A stretch of DNA of 64,000 bases from NCBI RefSeq assembly GCF_030929615.1, contig NZ_JAVFVU010000004.1:248001-312000 (forward strand). The letters run 5' to 3'. Origin of the DNA: Dyadobacter sp. LHD-138 (GTDB lineage: Bacteria > Bacteroidota > Bacteroidia > Cytophagales > Spirosomataceae). This document shows, piece by piece, positions 1 through 8,931 of the stretch. The notes under the pieces were generated by a model that made no database searches, was not told the origin of the DNA, and saw nothing but the letters and a program-made list of their open reading frames with translations. A program made the translations under genes and the position numbers. Each line of letters opens with the position of its first letter. The first letter of the stretch is position 1.

Positions 1-1
1 T

Positions 2-325
2 TCAAAAGAAACACTTAGCAAAGTAATCGAATTGTTGAACCTGCGTACAAACTGCCGTATCGTTTTGGTAGGACATACAGATGCACGTGCTTCTGATTCG
101 TATAACATGGCTCTTGCACGTCGTCGTGTGGATGCTGCGAAACGTTTCCTTGTTCGTCAGGGTCTTAAAGATACAAGCAGAATTCTTATCGAATACTTCG
201 GTGAGTACCGTCCGGTTGCTGAAAATACAACAGTGGAAGGTCTTCAGTCTAACCGTCGTGTGGAGATCAAGATTTTGCCAAACAATACAATTCGCTCAAC
301 TTATCCAGCTGGTTTCCAGAAATAA
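2..325 (+). CDS. OmpA-like C-terminal domain protein (5' end outside window)
   Basis: The reading frame is open from the first bases of the window, so this is the C-terminal end of a larger protein whose start lies upstream. The visible part is an OmpA/MotB-type peptidoglycan-binding domain: a VGHTD strand is followed by the Asn/Leu/Ala-rich helix (NMALARRRVDAAKRFL) and a final NRRVEIKI strand. Such domains sit in the periplasm and hold outer-membrane proteins or lipoproteins to peptidoglycan. Whether the missing part is a beta-barrel, a lipoprotein or a TPR protein cannot be seen. The gene ends two bases before a very long inverted repeat that probably terminates it. Confidence 0.85.
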   Translation, partial: SKETLSKVIELLNLRTNCRIVLVGHTDARASDSYNMALARRRVDAAKRFLVRQGLKDTSRILIEYFGEYRPVAENTTVEGLQSNRRVEIKILPNNTIRSTYPAGFQK

Positions 326-326
326 G

Positions 327-394
327 AATAAGCATTTAACATAAAAAAAGGGAAGTGATCAGTCACTTCCCTTTTTTTATGTTAAATGCTTATT
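327..394. terminator. Perfect 32-bp inverted repeat, probable bidirectional terminator
   Basis: Arms 327-358 and 363-394 are exact reverse complements with a 4-nt loop. The centre is a classical terminator (GGGAAGTGA / TCACTTCCC flanked by A7 and T7). Unusually, pairing continues another 15 bp beyond the A/T tracts. It lies directly after the OmpA-type gene and before the rpsP promoter. Confidence 0.8.
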
Positions 395-419
395 GAATCA
401 ATAATTTTATGTAAATTTG
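393..419 (+). promoter_or_regulatory. rpsP promoter, Bacteroidota -33/-7 type
   Basis: TTG at 393-395 is followed after 16 nt by TAAATTTG at 412-419, a perfect TAnnTTTG -7 element. Transcription should start near 423, giving a leader of about 45 nt before the rpsP ATG. The TTG overlaps the end of the long inverted repeat. Confidence 0.75.
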
Positions 420-467
420 CACCCTGTTTAATTAAGGGACGAGTTCCCTCTCATAACAAATACAACA

Positions 468-1037
468 ATGGCAGTTAAAATTAGATTAGCGCGTCGTGGA
501 CGCAAACAAAAAGCGATTTATGATATCGTAATCGCAGATGCCAGAGCACCACGTGATGGTCGCTTCATCGAAAAGATTGGTAGCTACAACCCAGGTACTA
601 ATCCTTCATCCGTAGTTTTAGATACAGCGAAGGCTGTTGACTGGTTGCTTAAAGGTGCTCAGCCAACGGATACAGCTCGCTCAATCCTGCACCACGAAGG
701 TGTTATGCTTCGCAAGCACTTACAAGTTGGTGTAATTAAAGGTGCAATCGGACAGGACGTTGCTGACGCACGTTTTGAAGAGTGGAAGGCATCTAAAACT
801 GATCGTAATGTTTCTGCTGCTGATTCATTGTCGGCTAAGAAAGATGGCGAAAAGCAAGCGAAACTTGACGCTGAACGTAAAGTAAATCAGTCACGTGCTG
901 AAGCTATTGCTAAAAAGAACGCTCCTGTGGTAGAAGAAGTTGCTGCTGAGGAAGTTTCTGAAGAAGTAGTTGCTGACGAAGCTGGGGCAGCCGCTCCTGT
1001 GGCAGAAGATACTACTGACGCGCCAGCTGCTGAATAA
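468..1037 (+). CDS. rpsP: 30S ribosomal protein S16 with long acidic tail
   Basis: Small-subunit ribosomal protein S16. The first 85 or so residues are the conserved S16 core ([20 protein letters not shown], then [13 protein letters not shown]). At 189 aa it is about twice the length of the Escherichia coli protein. The extra part is a Lys/Ala/Glu-rich helix followed by an acidic Glu/Ala/Val tail from about residue 152 to the end, an extension seen in S16 of Bacteroidota. It is first in the order rpsP-rimM-trmD, the usual ribosome and tRNA maturation group, and has its own strong promoter. The function of the tail is not known to me. Confidence 0.97.
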   Translation: MAVKIRLARRGRKQKAIYDIVIADARAPRDGRFIEKIGSYNPGTNPSSVVLDTAKAVDWLLKGAQPTDTARSILHHEGVMLRKHLQVGVIKGAIGQDVADARFEEWKASKTDRNVSAADSLSAKKDGEKQAKLDAERKVNQSRAEAIAKKNAPVVEEVAAEEVSEEVVADEAGAAAPVAEDTTDAPAAE

Positions 1038-1058
1038 TTTAGTAGTTAATGCTTTATT

Positions 1059-1091
1059 TATGGGTCTGTCGGTGTTCCGTACAGACTCATA
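1059..1091 (+). terminator. Intercistronic hairpin between rpsP and rimM
   Basis: Arms 1059-1069 and 1081-1091 pair over 11 bp including one G-U, and the loop can add a CGG/CCG stem. A weak U-rich stretch (TTTGTTTTA) follows. It could attenuate transcription so that rpsP is made in excess over rimM-trmD, or protect the rpsP 3' end. Confidence 0.5.
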
Positions 1092-1136
1092 TTTGTTTTA
1101 AAGGTTTAGCATCAATATAATTTAATTAAGAATACT

Positions 1137-1703
1137 TTGACACAGGATAGCTGTTATTTATTAGGCTATATCGTTCGTACGCACGGTATGTCGGGTGATG
1201 TCGTTGTTTTTCTGGATGTTGATTATCCAGAGGATTACGAGGACCTTGATTCTGTTTATTTTGAATTAAAGGGTGATCTGGTTCCATATTTTGTGGAACG
1301 GTTCAATTTGCAGAAACAGAGTAAGGCCATTGTGCGTTTTGAAGAAGTTGATACCATTGAGAAAGCGCAGGCTTTGGTGGGCACGTCGCTTTATCTGCCT
1401 TTGGACGGCCTTGCCGAGCTTGAAGATGAAGAGTTTTATTATCATGAGATCAAAGGTTACACGGTAGTCGATGAAAATAAAGGAACGCTTGGCGTGGTGC
1501 GTGAAGTGTATTCTCTGAATGGTCAGGATCTGATTGCGATGGATTATCAGGGTGTCGAGGTATTGATTCCTACTGCCGAAGATATTGTGCTTAAAGCGGA
1601 CAAAGAGAATAAGAAATTACTGGTGAATTTGCCAGAGGGGCTGTTGGAGGTTTACCTAGAAAATGGCGCTGATAGCGATAATGTTCCTGATGATGCGGAT
1701 TGA
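1137..1703 (+). CDS. rimM: Ribosome maturation factor RimM
   Basis: RimM binds S19 and helps assemble the 30S head and process 16S rRNA. The N-terminal RimM barrel (about residues 5-85) begins with [18 protein letters not shown], and a PRC-barrel domain (about 95-172) follows, with the typical [20 protein letters not shown] strand near the end. Length, 188 aa, is normal for the family. No in-frame ATG lies upstream, so translation probably starts at the TTG at 1137. The 3' end overlaps trmD by 11 nt, which points to translational coupling. Confidence 0.93.
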   Translation: MTQDSCYLLGYIVRTHGMSGDVVVFLDVDYPEDYEDLDSVYFELKGDLVPYFVERFNLQKQSKAIVRFEEVDTIEKAQALVGTSLYLPLDGLAELEDEEFYYHEIKGYTVVDENKGTLGVVREVYSLNGQDLIAMDYQGVEVLIPTAEDIVLKADKENKKLLVNLPEGLLEVYLENGADSDNVPDDAD

Positions 1704-2367
1704 TATTATTTCCTGTGTTCCAAACCTTCTGGACAGCTTTTTCGCCCACTCCATCTTAAAACGGGCGCAGGATGGGAATCACGTGGAAGTGGTGATCCAT
1801 GATCTGCGTGATTATTCGGTTAACAAGCACCGTTCGATCGACGATTACGCTTTTGGCGGTGGTGCGGGCATGGTGCTTCAAATTGAGCCGATTGCGGGCT
1901 GTATCCGGGCTTTGCAGGCTGAACGGGTTTATGACGAGATTATTTACCTCACGCCCGATGGCGAGCTGATGGAACAGAAAATGGTCAATCAACTTTCTTT
2001 GAAGGGAAATCTGATCATGTTGTGCGGACATTACAAAGGTGTTGATCAGCGCGTGCGCGACCTTTTTATTACCAGGGAAATAAGTATTGGTGATTATGTT
2101 TTATCAGGGGGGGAATTGGCTGCCGCGGTTCTGGCAGATGCTATCATTCGTTTGGTTCCTGGTGTTTTAAACGATGAAACTTCGGCCTTGACGGATTCTT
2201 TTCAGGACAATTTGTTGGCGCCGCCTGTATACTCCCGTCCATTTGATTTTGAGGGAAATGCAGTGCCTGAAATACTGATATCGGGTCACGAAGCCAAAAT
2301 TGAAGAATGGCGCTATGAGCAGTCGATCCAAAGAACAAAAGAAAGAAGACCGGATCTATTGAAGTAA
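1693..2367 (+). CDS. trmD: tRNA (guanine-N1)-methyltransferase TrmD
   Basis: SAM-dependent SPOUT methyltransferase making m1G37 in tRNAs, which prevents +1 frameshifting. The family start MRIDIIS is at 1693; a longer frame from 1663 lies inside rimM and is unlikely. The trefoil-knot motifs are present: [26 protein letters not shown] and PPVYSRP. The predicted protein has 224 aa, the usual length. It overlaps the end of rimM by 11 nt and closes the rpsP-rimM-trmD group; a hairpin spans its stop codon. Confidence 0.96.
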   Translation: MRIDIISCVPNLLDSFFAHSILKRAQDGNHVEVVIHDLRDYSVNKHRSIDDYAFGGGAGMVLQIEPIAGCIRALQAERVYDEIIYLTPDGELMEQKMVNQLSLKGNLIMLCGHYKGVDQRVRDLFITREISIGDYVLSGGELAAAVLADAIIRLVPGVLNDETSALTDSFQDNLLAPPVYSRPFDFEGNAVPEILISGHEAKIEEWRYEQSIQRTKERRPDLLK

Positions 2368-2376
2368 ATCCGGTCT
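2347..2376 (+). terminator. Hairpin over the trmD stop codon
   Basis: Arms 2347-2355 (AGACCGGAT) and 2368-2376 (ATCCGGTCT) are perfect complements with a 12-nt loop containing the stop codon. The T tract after it is poor, so efficiency is uncertain. Confidence 0.45.
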
Positions 2377-2405
2377 CGGGTCTTTATCGTATAGTGCAGC
2401 CTGAC

Positions 2406-2849
2406 TTAAAAATCCAGGTTGCAATTGATCCATTCGTTATCAAAACTGGTGCCGTATTTACGGTAAAACCCAACAGCGGATGTATTCCAGTCTAATACCT
2501 GCCACATCATGCCGGTCGAGCCGGTTTTTTTTGCCGCTGTCACAGTCGCATCGAAAAGTACTTTCCCTATCCCGTTTCCACGCATTTCCTCGGTCACGAT
2601 GATATCTTCCATGTACAATCTTTTACCTTTCCAGGTTGAATAACGGAAGTAGTATAAGGACAATCCAATGATTTTGGAATCTACTTCGGCGACGAAGAAT
2701 TCGAACAGGTTTTCTTTAAAGTCGCGCGACATTCTATCGATATTGTTGCTTACCTGATCCAGTGCTCTTTCGTAAATGGCAAGTTCTTTTACTAGTTCAA
2801 AAACGGCGGGGATATCTTCAAGGGTTCCCTGGCGGGTGGAAATATTCAT
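2406..2849 (-). CDS. GNAT family N-acetyltransferase (spermidine/diamine type)
   Basis: A single-domain GNAT acetyltransferase of 147 aa. The acetyl-CoA pyrophosphate loop RGNGIG lies at residues 90-95 after the strand LYMEDIIVTEEM, and the C-terminal part has the WNTSAVGFYRKYG motif. The string YFRYSTWKGKRLYMEDI is close to spermidine/spermine and diamine N-acetyltransferases, so polyamines or thialysine are the likely substrates, but this is not certain from sequence. It stands alone, facing away from trmD. Confidence 0.85.
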   Translation of the reverse strand: MNISTRQGTLEDIPAVFELVKELAIYERALDQVSNNIDRMSRDFKENLFEFFVAEVDSKIIGLSLYYFRYSTWKGKRLYMEDIIVTEEMRGNGIGKVLFDATVTAAKKTGSTGMMWQVLDWNTSAVGFYRKYGTSFDNEWINCNLDF

Positions 2850-2899
2850 AAGTCGGATTTTCTAATTAAAACGTTTGAATAACTAATATCTACTGAATG

Positions 2900-3937
2900 T
2901 TAGGGGTGGGATTGGACATAATTCTCCCATTTGTCTACAATGGCCTGAAAATGCTCAGGGAGTTCGGTGTCGAATTGCATCCATTCCCGGGTTGTCGGAT
3001 GGACGAAACCAAGAGATTTGGCATGAAGTGCTTGGCCTGGCAGTAATTTAAAATTATTTTCTACAAAAACCTTAAAACTGCCGGTAGTTCCACCTCTCAA
3101 TATCTTATCGCCGCCATAAACCGTATCATTGAAAATCGGATGCCCGATATGCTGCATGTGCGCGCGGATCTGGTGGGTTCTTCCCGTTTCAAGATTACAT
3201 TTGATTAGTGATACATAACGCAATGGTTTGATCACTTCATAATGGGTAACGGCATGTTTTCCCTGAGAACCATCCTCAAAAATATCCATCACGCGCCTGT
3301 CTTTTGCACTGCGGCCGATATGTCCGGTGATCGTTGCTTTATGTTCCTTAGGTTCGCCCCAGATCAAAGCATTGTAAGTCCTTTCAATGGTATGATCGGA
3401 GAATTGACGGGCCAGGAAAGTCATCGCAAATTCCGTTTTTGCGATAACCAGTAAGCCCGAAGTATCCTTGTCAATCCGGTGAACGAGCCCGGGTCGTCCC
3501 TCGCCATTTCGTCCTGTCGGTAAATTTTGAAAATGATAAACCAAAGCATTGATCAGTGTCCCGGTCCAGTTTCCAAAGGCGGGATGCACCACCATACCCG
3601 TCGGTTTATTCACCAGTAGCAAAACATTATCTTCATAAATAATATCAAGCGGAATGTTTTCAGGGATAATTTCGGTATCTCTCGGCGGCTCAGGCAGCGA
3701 GAGCGTGATTACATCAAGCGGTTTTACTTTATAACTTGATTTTACAGATAAGCCATTTACCTTTACCGCCTCTGCTTCGATACCATTTTGTATTTTTGTA
3801 CGGGAAGCATTGGGGACGTGGATATTTAGAAATTTATCCAGGCGCATCAATGTTTGACCCTTGTCGGCTACAATCCGGTAATGTTCAAATAAATCGTCTT
3901 CTTCGTCGGCACTGTTATCGATTACGTCTAATGACAT
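2900..3937 (-). CDS. rluD: RluA/RluD family 23S rRNA pseudouridine synthase
   Basis: Makes pseudouridine in large-subunit rRNA. An N-terminal S4 RNA-binding domain (RLDKFLNIHVPNASRTKIQN) is followed by the synthase domain with the catalytic motif HRIDKDTSGLLV, whose Asp is residue 156 from the chosen start. RTHQIRAHM and HAKSLGF near the end are also typical. The open frame extends to 4003, but the ATG at 3937 gives the normal 345-aa protein and avoids the divergent gene. A CAAAACTA (minus-strand TAGTTTTG) at 4030-4037 could be its promoter. The choice of RluD over RluC/RluA is by overall resemblance only. Confidence 0.9.
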   Translation of the reverse strand: MSLDVIDNSADEEDDLFEHYRIVADKGQTLMRLDKFLNIHVPNASRTKIQNGIEAEAVKVNGLSVKSSYKVKPLDVITLSLPEPPRDTEIIPENIPLDIIYEDNVLLLVNKPTGMVVHPAFGNWTGTLINALVYHFQNLPTGRNGEGRPGLVHRIDKDTSGLLVIAKTEFAMTFLARQFSDHTIERTYNALIWGEPKEHKATITGHIGRSAKDRRVMDIFEDGSQGKHAVTHYEVIKPLRYVSLIKCNLETGRTHQIRAHMQHIGHPIFNDTVYGGDKILRGGTTGSFKVFVENNFKLLPGQALHAKSLGFVHPTTREWMQFDTELPEHFQAIVDKWENYVQSHP

Positions 3938-3977
3938 CTTGAATGGTGTAATAAGGCTGATGTGAGGTTTAGGCGGG

Positions 3978-4952
3978 TTGAATTTTAACGCGCCCGGAAT
4001 CACATATTTGGAATTTAATTTGAAAAGTACAAAACTACCAAAATTCGTGGACTTACCGGTTCCTTCATTGCCAACACCGCTGCAAGAAATATCAGATTCA
4101 GTAACCAGGGAGGTGGGTGTGACGCTTTATATAAAGCAGGACGACCTGATCCATCCTACCGTTTCAGGGAATAAGTGGCGGAAGCTGAAATATAATTTAT
4201 TGCAGGCAAAAGAAGAGGGCGCATCAACGATTTTAACTTTTGGAGGCGCTTTTTCCAACCATCTGTACGCTACGGCTGCGGCTGGGGATTATTTGAATTT
4301 CAAAACGATCGGCATTGTCAGGGGCGATGACCTGGGGGAAGGGAAATCATCAACACTCAAATTTTGCGAGGAGCGGGGCATGATGCTTCATTTTGTGTCA
4401 AGAGAAGAATACAAGCTTAGAAATGCTCAGGATTATATTGCTCAGCTTCGTTCGAAATTGGGAAATCCTTTTGTAATTCCCGAAGGCGGAACCTCTGAAT
4501 GGGCTTTAAAAGGGGTGGAAGAGATGACATTTGAAGTGGATCGGCAACTAAATCAAAAGCCGGACTATTATGCCGTTGCAGCCGGTACCGGCGGTACTGC
4601 TGCCGGGATTCTGTCTTCGGGAGCCAATGTTCTGGCGTTTTCCGCACTCAAAGGCGGGGGTTTTCTGGAACATGACATCCTGAATTTAGCCGAAGCCAGG
4701 ATGGCAAAAAATGGTGAGCTTACTCTTTTTACAGCATATCACTTTAAGGGGTATGCCAGGCATACCCCGGAATTGCTGGATTTTATCAGATGGTTTAAAG
4801 AACAGCATGCGATCCAGCTGGAACAGGTTTATACGGGTAAAATGCTGTTTGGGTTATATGACCTGATGAAAAACGGATATTTTAAAGAAGGGACAACAAT
4901 TGTGGCCGTCCATACGGGCGGGTTGCAGGGGTTGCTGCCGGAGCTAAAATAA
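3978..4952 (+). CDS. PLP-dependent ACC deaminase / D-cysteine desulfhydrase family enzyme
   Basis: Fold-type II PLP enzyme of up to 324 aa. The motif SGNKWRKLKYNL carries the PLP lysine (Lys66 in this numbering), followed by TFGGAFSNHLYATAAAG and a GTGGTAAGI phosphate-binding loop. The family includes 1-aminocyclopropane-1-carboxylate deaminase and D-cysteine desulfhydrase; the exact substrate cannot be read from sequence. There is no ATG near the 5' end. TTG at 3978, TTG at 4020 or GTG at 4047 could start it, the last giving an N-terminus most like relatives. It is divergent from the RluD gene and shares a terminator with the convergent antiporter gene. Confidence 0.85.
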   Translation: MNFNAPGITYLEFNLKSTKLPKFVDLPVPSLPTPLQEISDSVTREVGVTLYIKQDDLIHPTVSGNKWRKLKYNLLQAKEEGASTILTFGGAFSNHLYATAAAGDYLNFKTIGIVRGDDLGEGKSSTLKFCEERGMMLHFVSREEYKLRNAQDYIAQLRSKLGNPFVIPEGGTSEWALKGVEEMTFEVDRQLNQKPDYYAVAAGTGGTAAGILSSGANVLAFSALKGGGFLEHDILNLAEARMAKNGELTLFTAYHFKGYARHTPELLDFIRWFKEQHAIQLEQVYTGKMLFGLYDLMKNGYFKEGTTIVAVHTGGLQGLLPELK

Positions 4953-4960
4953 AGCTCCGG
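4938..4960. terminator. Shared terminator between convergent genes
   Basis: CCGGAGCT (4938-4945) and AGCTCCGG (4953-4960) form a perfect 8-bp stem around a 7-nt AT loop that includes the stop codon of the PLP enzyme. The convergent antiporter gene ends at 4971. Confidence 0.6.
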
Positions 4961-4970
4961 GTTTATCCTT

Positions 4971-7214
4971 TCAGATGTTATCCTTCCGCTGAATATACTC
5001 TTTAATCAGATCTTTCTCCCCGGCAACCCATAACACGTCTTCCGGTTCAATAACCATCGACGAATCCGGGTTCAGGATGCGCTCTTCGTTGCGTTCAAGC
5101 CCTACGACCATGCCATGGGTAGATTCCCTGATCTGGCTGTTTCTGATCGTTTTTCCGATGATATTGTACTCGTTTTTTACCTCAATTCTTTGTAGCGTAA
5201 TTTTATCTTCCTGCGCCAGGTATGCCTCTCCGTTTCTGCTGATCTCGACGTGGCCGCGGAAACTATCCAGCTGATCATCGGTGCCGATCACTTCGATACG
5301 GTCGTATGGATACAAAACTTCCGTGGGGCGGGGCAGTTGAATGTTTTTTGTTCCCCGCTCAATAAGTACGACATTAATTCCGAAACGTTCCCTGATTCCC
5401 AGCTCCTGTAAGCTTTTGCCAATCAGCGTAGAGTCGGGGCTTACCTCCAAAAATGCAAAATGCGCATCCCAGGGCAGTAATATTTTCTTAGATTTCCCAC
5501 TTCCTTCCAATTGTCTTGCATTCAGGTTTTGCAGGAAACGGGTTTCTATTTTGCTATATGATTTTTGTAGCCGCTGATAGAAAATCGCGACAGCTAAAAT
5601 CATAATACCACCGGCAACGGCCAGCGCAGTAGGTGTTTCAAAGAAAGAATCCAGCAGAACAGCCATCAGGATAATCCCGATAAATACTCTGGCAAATTCT
5701 AAAAACAATAACGGTCCCCTGCTGTATTTTCTACTTAGCCAGAGCGCCGTAAAAGCCTTTTTGTTTGATTTTTTGAAGATTAATGCCCAGAAAAAGGGTG
5801 AAATAAACAAAAAGGTTAGGGCAAAGATGGCCGACTGTGTCAAATAGGACTCGGGCACTCTGCGGTAAAGCTGCGGAGCGATCTGGCGCGACATGATCAG
5901 CACGATACCGATAATCACCACCGAGTTAAGGATCACCGTTTGTGCATACGTTTTGAGGAGCAAATTCCAGTGCGTCGTTTTGGTAATGGTGGCGGTACTT
6001 GTGCTGTACCGGTTTAGTCTGGTTCTCCATGATTCGGGTAAATATTTGTCAAACCACGCATAAAATGGCTCAGACGCTTTCATCATGTATGGTGTAGTGA
6101 AAGTGGTGATTACGGAAACCCCGACCGCAATGGGATAAAGAAATTCGCTGGTGACTTTTAATGACAAACCCAGGTTGGCAATAATGAAGGAGAATTCGCC
6201 GATTTGTGACAAACTCATACCGGCCTGAATGGATTTTTTTAATGGCTGTCCGGAAATAGCGGCGCCAATCGTAACATAAAGCGTCTTGCCCAGGATCACG
6301 ACGAAAACCAGGATTGCCGTCGGAACCGCATATTCCACCAGCAATTTGGGATTGATCAACATGCCGACGGATATAAAGAAAATAGCCCCGAAAAGGTTTT
6401 TGACCGGTTTTAACAAATGCTCGATTTTTTCGGCGTGTGTAGTTTCAGCCAGGATGGATCCCATGATAAATGCACCCAAGGCGGCAGAAAACCCTGCTTT
6501 CGTTACCAAAAGTACCATTCCGAAACAAAGTGCAATGGAGGTGATCAAAACACTTTCATCGTTCATCAGATTTCTGAACCGCCGTAGCAGGGTGGGGAAG
6601 ATAAATATCCCGCCGAGAAACCAGAGGATCAGAAAAAAGAAAAGTTTCATGATGGATTCCAGCATCTCAACGCCGGCAAATTGCTGGCTGATGGACAAGG
6701 TGGACAGCAACACCATCAATAAAACGGCGGTCAGATCTTCAATAACCAATATGCCAAAAACGACGCTGGTGAATTGCTGTGTCTTGAGGCCGAGTTCTTC
6801 AAAAGCCCGGAAAATAATCGTGGTGGAGGAAATGGCGATGATTCCGCCGAGAAATAAGCTGTCAATTTTGCTCCATCCGAGAAGTTGTCCCGTGATGAAA
6901 CCGGTGGCAAGCATCAATGCCACTTCAAACAGACCGGTGATGGCAGCCGTACTTCCGACTTTTACCAATTTTTTGAAGCTAAACTCTAATCCCAGGTTGA
7001 ACAAAAGAAAGATAACGCCAATTTCTGCCCAGATTTCGATCGTTTTGATATCGGTAATGGTTGGGAAAATCGTAAAGTTTGGGCCGACAAGCAAGCCGGC
7101 TAATATGTATCCAAGAACAATGGGCTGTTTTAGTTTTTTGAATATAATGGTGATAACACCAGCCATCGTGAGGATTAAAGAAAGGTCAACAATCAGCTGT
7201 GGAACGTGGGTCAT
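4971..7214 (-). CDS. CPA2 (Kef-type) cation:proton antiporter with two RCK_C domains
   Basis: A 747-aa inner-membrane protein. The first 390 or so residues are a Na+/H+ exchanger fold of the KefB/RosB type (FLLFNLGLEFSF, GAFIMGSILAETTHAEKIEHLLKPVKNLFGAIFFISVGM). A further group of membrane helices follows at about 420-550. The cytosolic tail holds two TrkA-C (RCK_C) domains, one from about 580 to 660 and one from about 670 to 745. No NAD-binding RCK_N domain is visible between membrane part and tail, unlike KefB/KefC. It probably exchanges K+ or Na+ for H+ under control of a ligand bound to RCK_C. It lies downstream of sufB but behind a terminator. Confidence 0.88.
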   Translation of the reverse strand: MTHVPQLIVDLSLILTMAGVITIIFKKLKQPIVLGYILAGLLVGPNFTIFPTITDIKTIEIWAEIGVIFLLFNLGLEFSFKKLVKVGSTAAITGLFEVALMLATGFITGQLLGWSKIDSLFLGGIIAISSTTIIFRAFEELGLKTQQFTSVVFGILVIEDLTAVLLMVLLSTLSISQQFAGVEMLESIMKLFFFLILWFLGGIFIFPTLLRRFRNLMNDESVLITSIALCFGMVLLVTKAGFSAALGAFIMGSILAETTHAEKIEHLLKPVKNLFGAIFFISVGMLINPKLLVEYAVPTAILVFVVILGKTLYVTIGAAISGQPLKKSIQAGMSLSQIGEFSFIIANLGLSLKVTSEFLYPIAVGVSVITTFTTPYMMKASEPFYAWFDKYLPESWRTRLNRYSTSTATITKTTHWNLLLKTYAQTVILNSVVIIGIVLIMSRQIAPQLYRRVPESYLTQSAIFALTFLFISPFFWALIFKKSNKKAFTALWLSRKYSRGPLLFLEFARVFIGIILMAVLLDSFFETPTALAVAGGIMILAVAIFYQRLQKSYSKIETRFLQNLNARQLEGSGKSKKILLPWDAHFAFLEVSPDSTLIGKSLQELGIRERFGINVVLIERGTKNIQLPRPTEVLYPYDRIEVIGTDDQLDSFRGHVEISRNGEAYLAQEDKITLQRIEVKNEYNIIGKTIRNSQIRESTHGMVVGLERNEERILNPDSSMVIEPEDVLWVAGEKDLIKEYIQRKDNI

Positions 7215-7258
7215 TAGAGGTTAGTATTTACTGGAAATATAATAATACCAATAAAATA

Positions 7259-7290
7259 CAAAAAGCCTTTGAATCATCAAAGGCTTTTTG
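7259..7290 (-). terminator. Terminator downstream of sufB
   Basis: CAAAAAGCCTTTGA (7259-7272) and TCAAAGGCTTTTTG (7277-7290) are perfect 14-bp arms around a 4-nt loop. Read on the minus strand, the stem ends in TTTTTG, so it should terminate sufB transcripts before the antiporter gene. Confidence 0.75.
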
Positions 7291-7321
7291 GTATTACTTG
7301 AAATAATGAAACGCAAACAAC

Positions 7322-8773
7322 TTATCCTACACTTCCTTCCAGACTGATTTCCAGAAGTTTCTGCGCTTCAACCGCAAACTCCATAGGAAGTTGATTTAAA
7401 ACTTCTTTTGCATAACCATTGACGATCAAAGCGACGGCCTGTTCCGTAGGAATTCCGCGCTGGTTGCAATAGAATAATATGTCTTCTCCGATCTTTGAAG
7501 TTGTCGCTTCGTGCTCAACAGTGGCTGAGGGATTGCTGACTTCAATATAGGGGAAAGTATGGGCTCCACATTTATCTCCCAGCAACAATGAGTCACACTG
7601 AGAGAAATTACGTGCTTTGTCTGCTTTCTTAAATACCTGAACCAATCCACGGTAAGAGTTTTGGCTCTTTCCTGCTGAGATACCTTTTGATACAATACGG
7701 CTCTTGGTGTTTTTACCGATATGGATCATTTTTGTTCCCGTATCCGCTTGCTGCATGTTGTTGGTCACAGCAACGGAATAGAATTCACCGATCGAGTTAT
7801 CACCTTTCAGGATAACCGAAGGATATTTCCATGTGATTGCTGACCCTGTTTCAACCTGAGTCCAGGAAATTTTAGAGAATGCGCCGTCACACAAGCCACG
7901 TTTTGTAACGAAGTTGTAGATACCGCCTTTTCCTTCTTTATCACCAGGATACCAGTTTTGAACCGTTGAATATTTAACATTCGCGTTTTCATGTGCGAAA
8001 ATTTCCACCACGGCAGCGTGCAGCTGGTTTTCATCACGCATCGGTGCGGTACATCCTTCCAGATAGCTGACATGGCTGTCTGCATCTGCAATGATCAATG
8101 TACGCTCAAACTGACCGGTTCCTGCCGCATTGATACGGAAGTAGGTGGAAAGTTCCATCGGACATTTAACACCTTTTGGAATGTAAACGAATGATCCGTC
8201 AGAGAATACAGCCGAATTTAAGGCCGCATAAAAATTGTCCTTTTGCGGTACAACCGAGCCAAGGTATTTTTTGACAAGATCCGGATGCTCACGTATCGCT
8301 TCACTGATCGAGCAGAAAATAATTCCTTTTTCTCTCAGCGATTCTTTAAAAGTGGTGAAAACCGACTCTGAGTCCATTACCGCATCCACCGCAATGGGAA
8401 CGCCCGAAAGCCTCTTTTGCTCATTCAGTGAAATCCCCAGACGCTGGAAAGTATCACGCAATTCAGGGTCTATATCGTCCAGACTTTCAACAGCCTTTTT
8501 CTTCTTAGGTGCTGAATAATATTTAATAGCCTGAAAATCAATTTTCGGGTAATGCACATTCGGCCATTTCGGCTCCGGCATTTTAAGCCACATGTTAAAA
8601 GCTTTCAAGCGCCACTCCAGCATCCATTCAGGTTCATTCTTTTTCGCGGAAATAAACCGTATAGTGCTTTCATCCAAGCCCATAGGAGCCTCGTCTGCCT
8701 CAATATCAGTTACAAATCCGTATTTGTATTCCGAACTGGTGATTTCCTCCAACAATTCTTCTTCTTTGCTCAT
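7322..8773 (-). CDS. sufB: Fe-S cluster assembly scaffold SufB
   Basis: SufB is the scaffold subunit of the SufBCD complex that builds Fe-S clusters in the cytoplasm. The 483-aa protein is full length and matches the family throughout, for example the conserved [21 protein letters not shown] and the C-terminal beta-helix segment with [17 protein letters not shown]. No sufC, sufD or sufS is adjacent: upstream is hldD and downstream, behind a terminator, an antiporter. Its upstream region has a long palindrome of CRP/FNR geometry placed as in hemN, suggesting shared control with the respiration genes. Confidence 0.96.
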   Translation of the reverse strand: MSKEEELLEEITSSEYKYGFVTDIEADEAPMGLDESTIRFISAKKNEPEWMLEWRLKAFNMWLKMPEPKWPNVHYPKIDFQAIKYYSAPKKKKAVESLDDIDPELRDTFQRLGISLNEQKRLSGVPIAVDAVMDSESVFTTFKESLREKGIIFCSISEAIREHPDLVKKYLGSVVPQKDNFYAALNSAVFSDGSFVYIPKGVKCPMELSTYFRINAAGTGQFERTLIIADADSHVSYLEGCTAPMRDENQLHAAVVEIFAHENANVKYSTVQNWYPGDKEGKGGIYNFVTKRGLCDGAFSKISWTQVETGSAITWKYPSVILKGDNSIGEFYSVAVTNNMQQADTGTKMIHIGKNTKSRIVSKGISAGKSQNSYRGLVQVFKKADKARNFSQCDSLLLGDKCGAHTFPYIEVSNPSATVEHEATTSKIGEDILFYCNQRGIPTEQAVALIVNGYAKEVLNQLPMEFAVEAQKLLEISLEGSVG

Positions 8774-8849
8774 AGTCTTTTTTATATCACGCTATGGTTG
8801 TCGTTATATTGCTAACACATAGAAATGACATTGAGTTTATATCTAAGCT

Positions 8850-8857
8850 CAAAATTA
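8850..8857 (-). promoter_or_regulatory. sufB -7 promoter element
   Basis: The plus strand reads CAAAATTA, which is TAATTTTG on the minus strand, a perfect TAnnTTTG match. Start of transcription would be near 8846, with a 5' leader of about 73 nt. A second match, TAACTTTG at 8872-8879, overlaps the palindrome upstream. Confidence 0.6.
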
Positions 8858-8873
8858 CATAAAATAATAGACA

Positions 8874-8897
8874 AAGTTATGACCGGAGTCATAACTT
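8874..8897 (-). promoter_or_regulatory. Palindromic operator upstream of sufB (CRP/FNR geometry)
   Basis: AAGTTATGAC and GTCATAACTT are perfect 10-bp arms around CGGA. The core TGAC-N4-GTCA has the TGA-N6-TCA spacing of CRP/FNR family sites. Its centre (8885.5) is 35.5 bp from the near edge of the -7 box at 8850, almost the same as at hemN, which fits activation from about -40. Confidence 0.65.
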
Positions 8898-8931
8898 GTG
8901 TCGTTAATAAGGTTATTGAACCGTGAAAATC

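Noticed and set aside
6286-7224. 312-aa frame antisense to the antiporter gene
   Set aside because: It is the complementary-strand shadow of a long membrane-protein gene; no domain and a Lys/Pro/Ser-rich composition.
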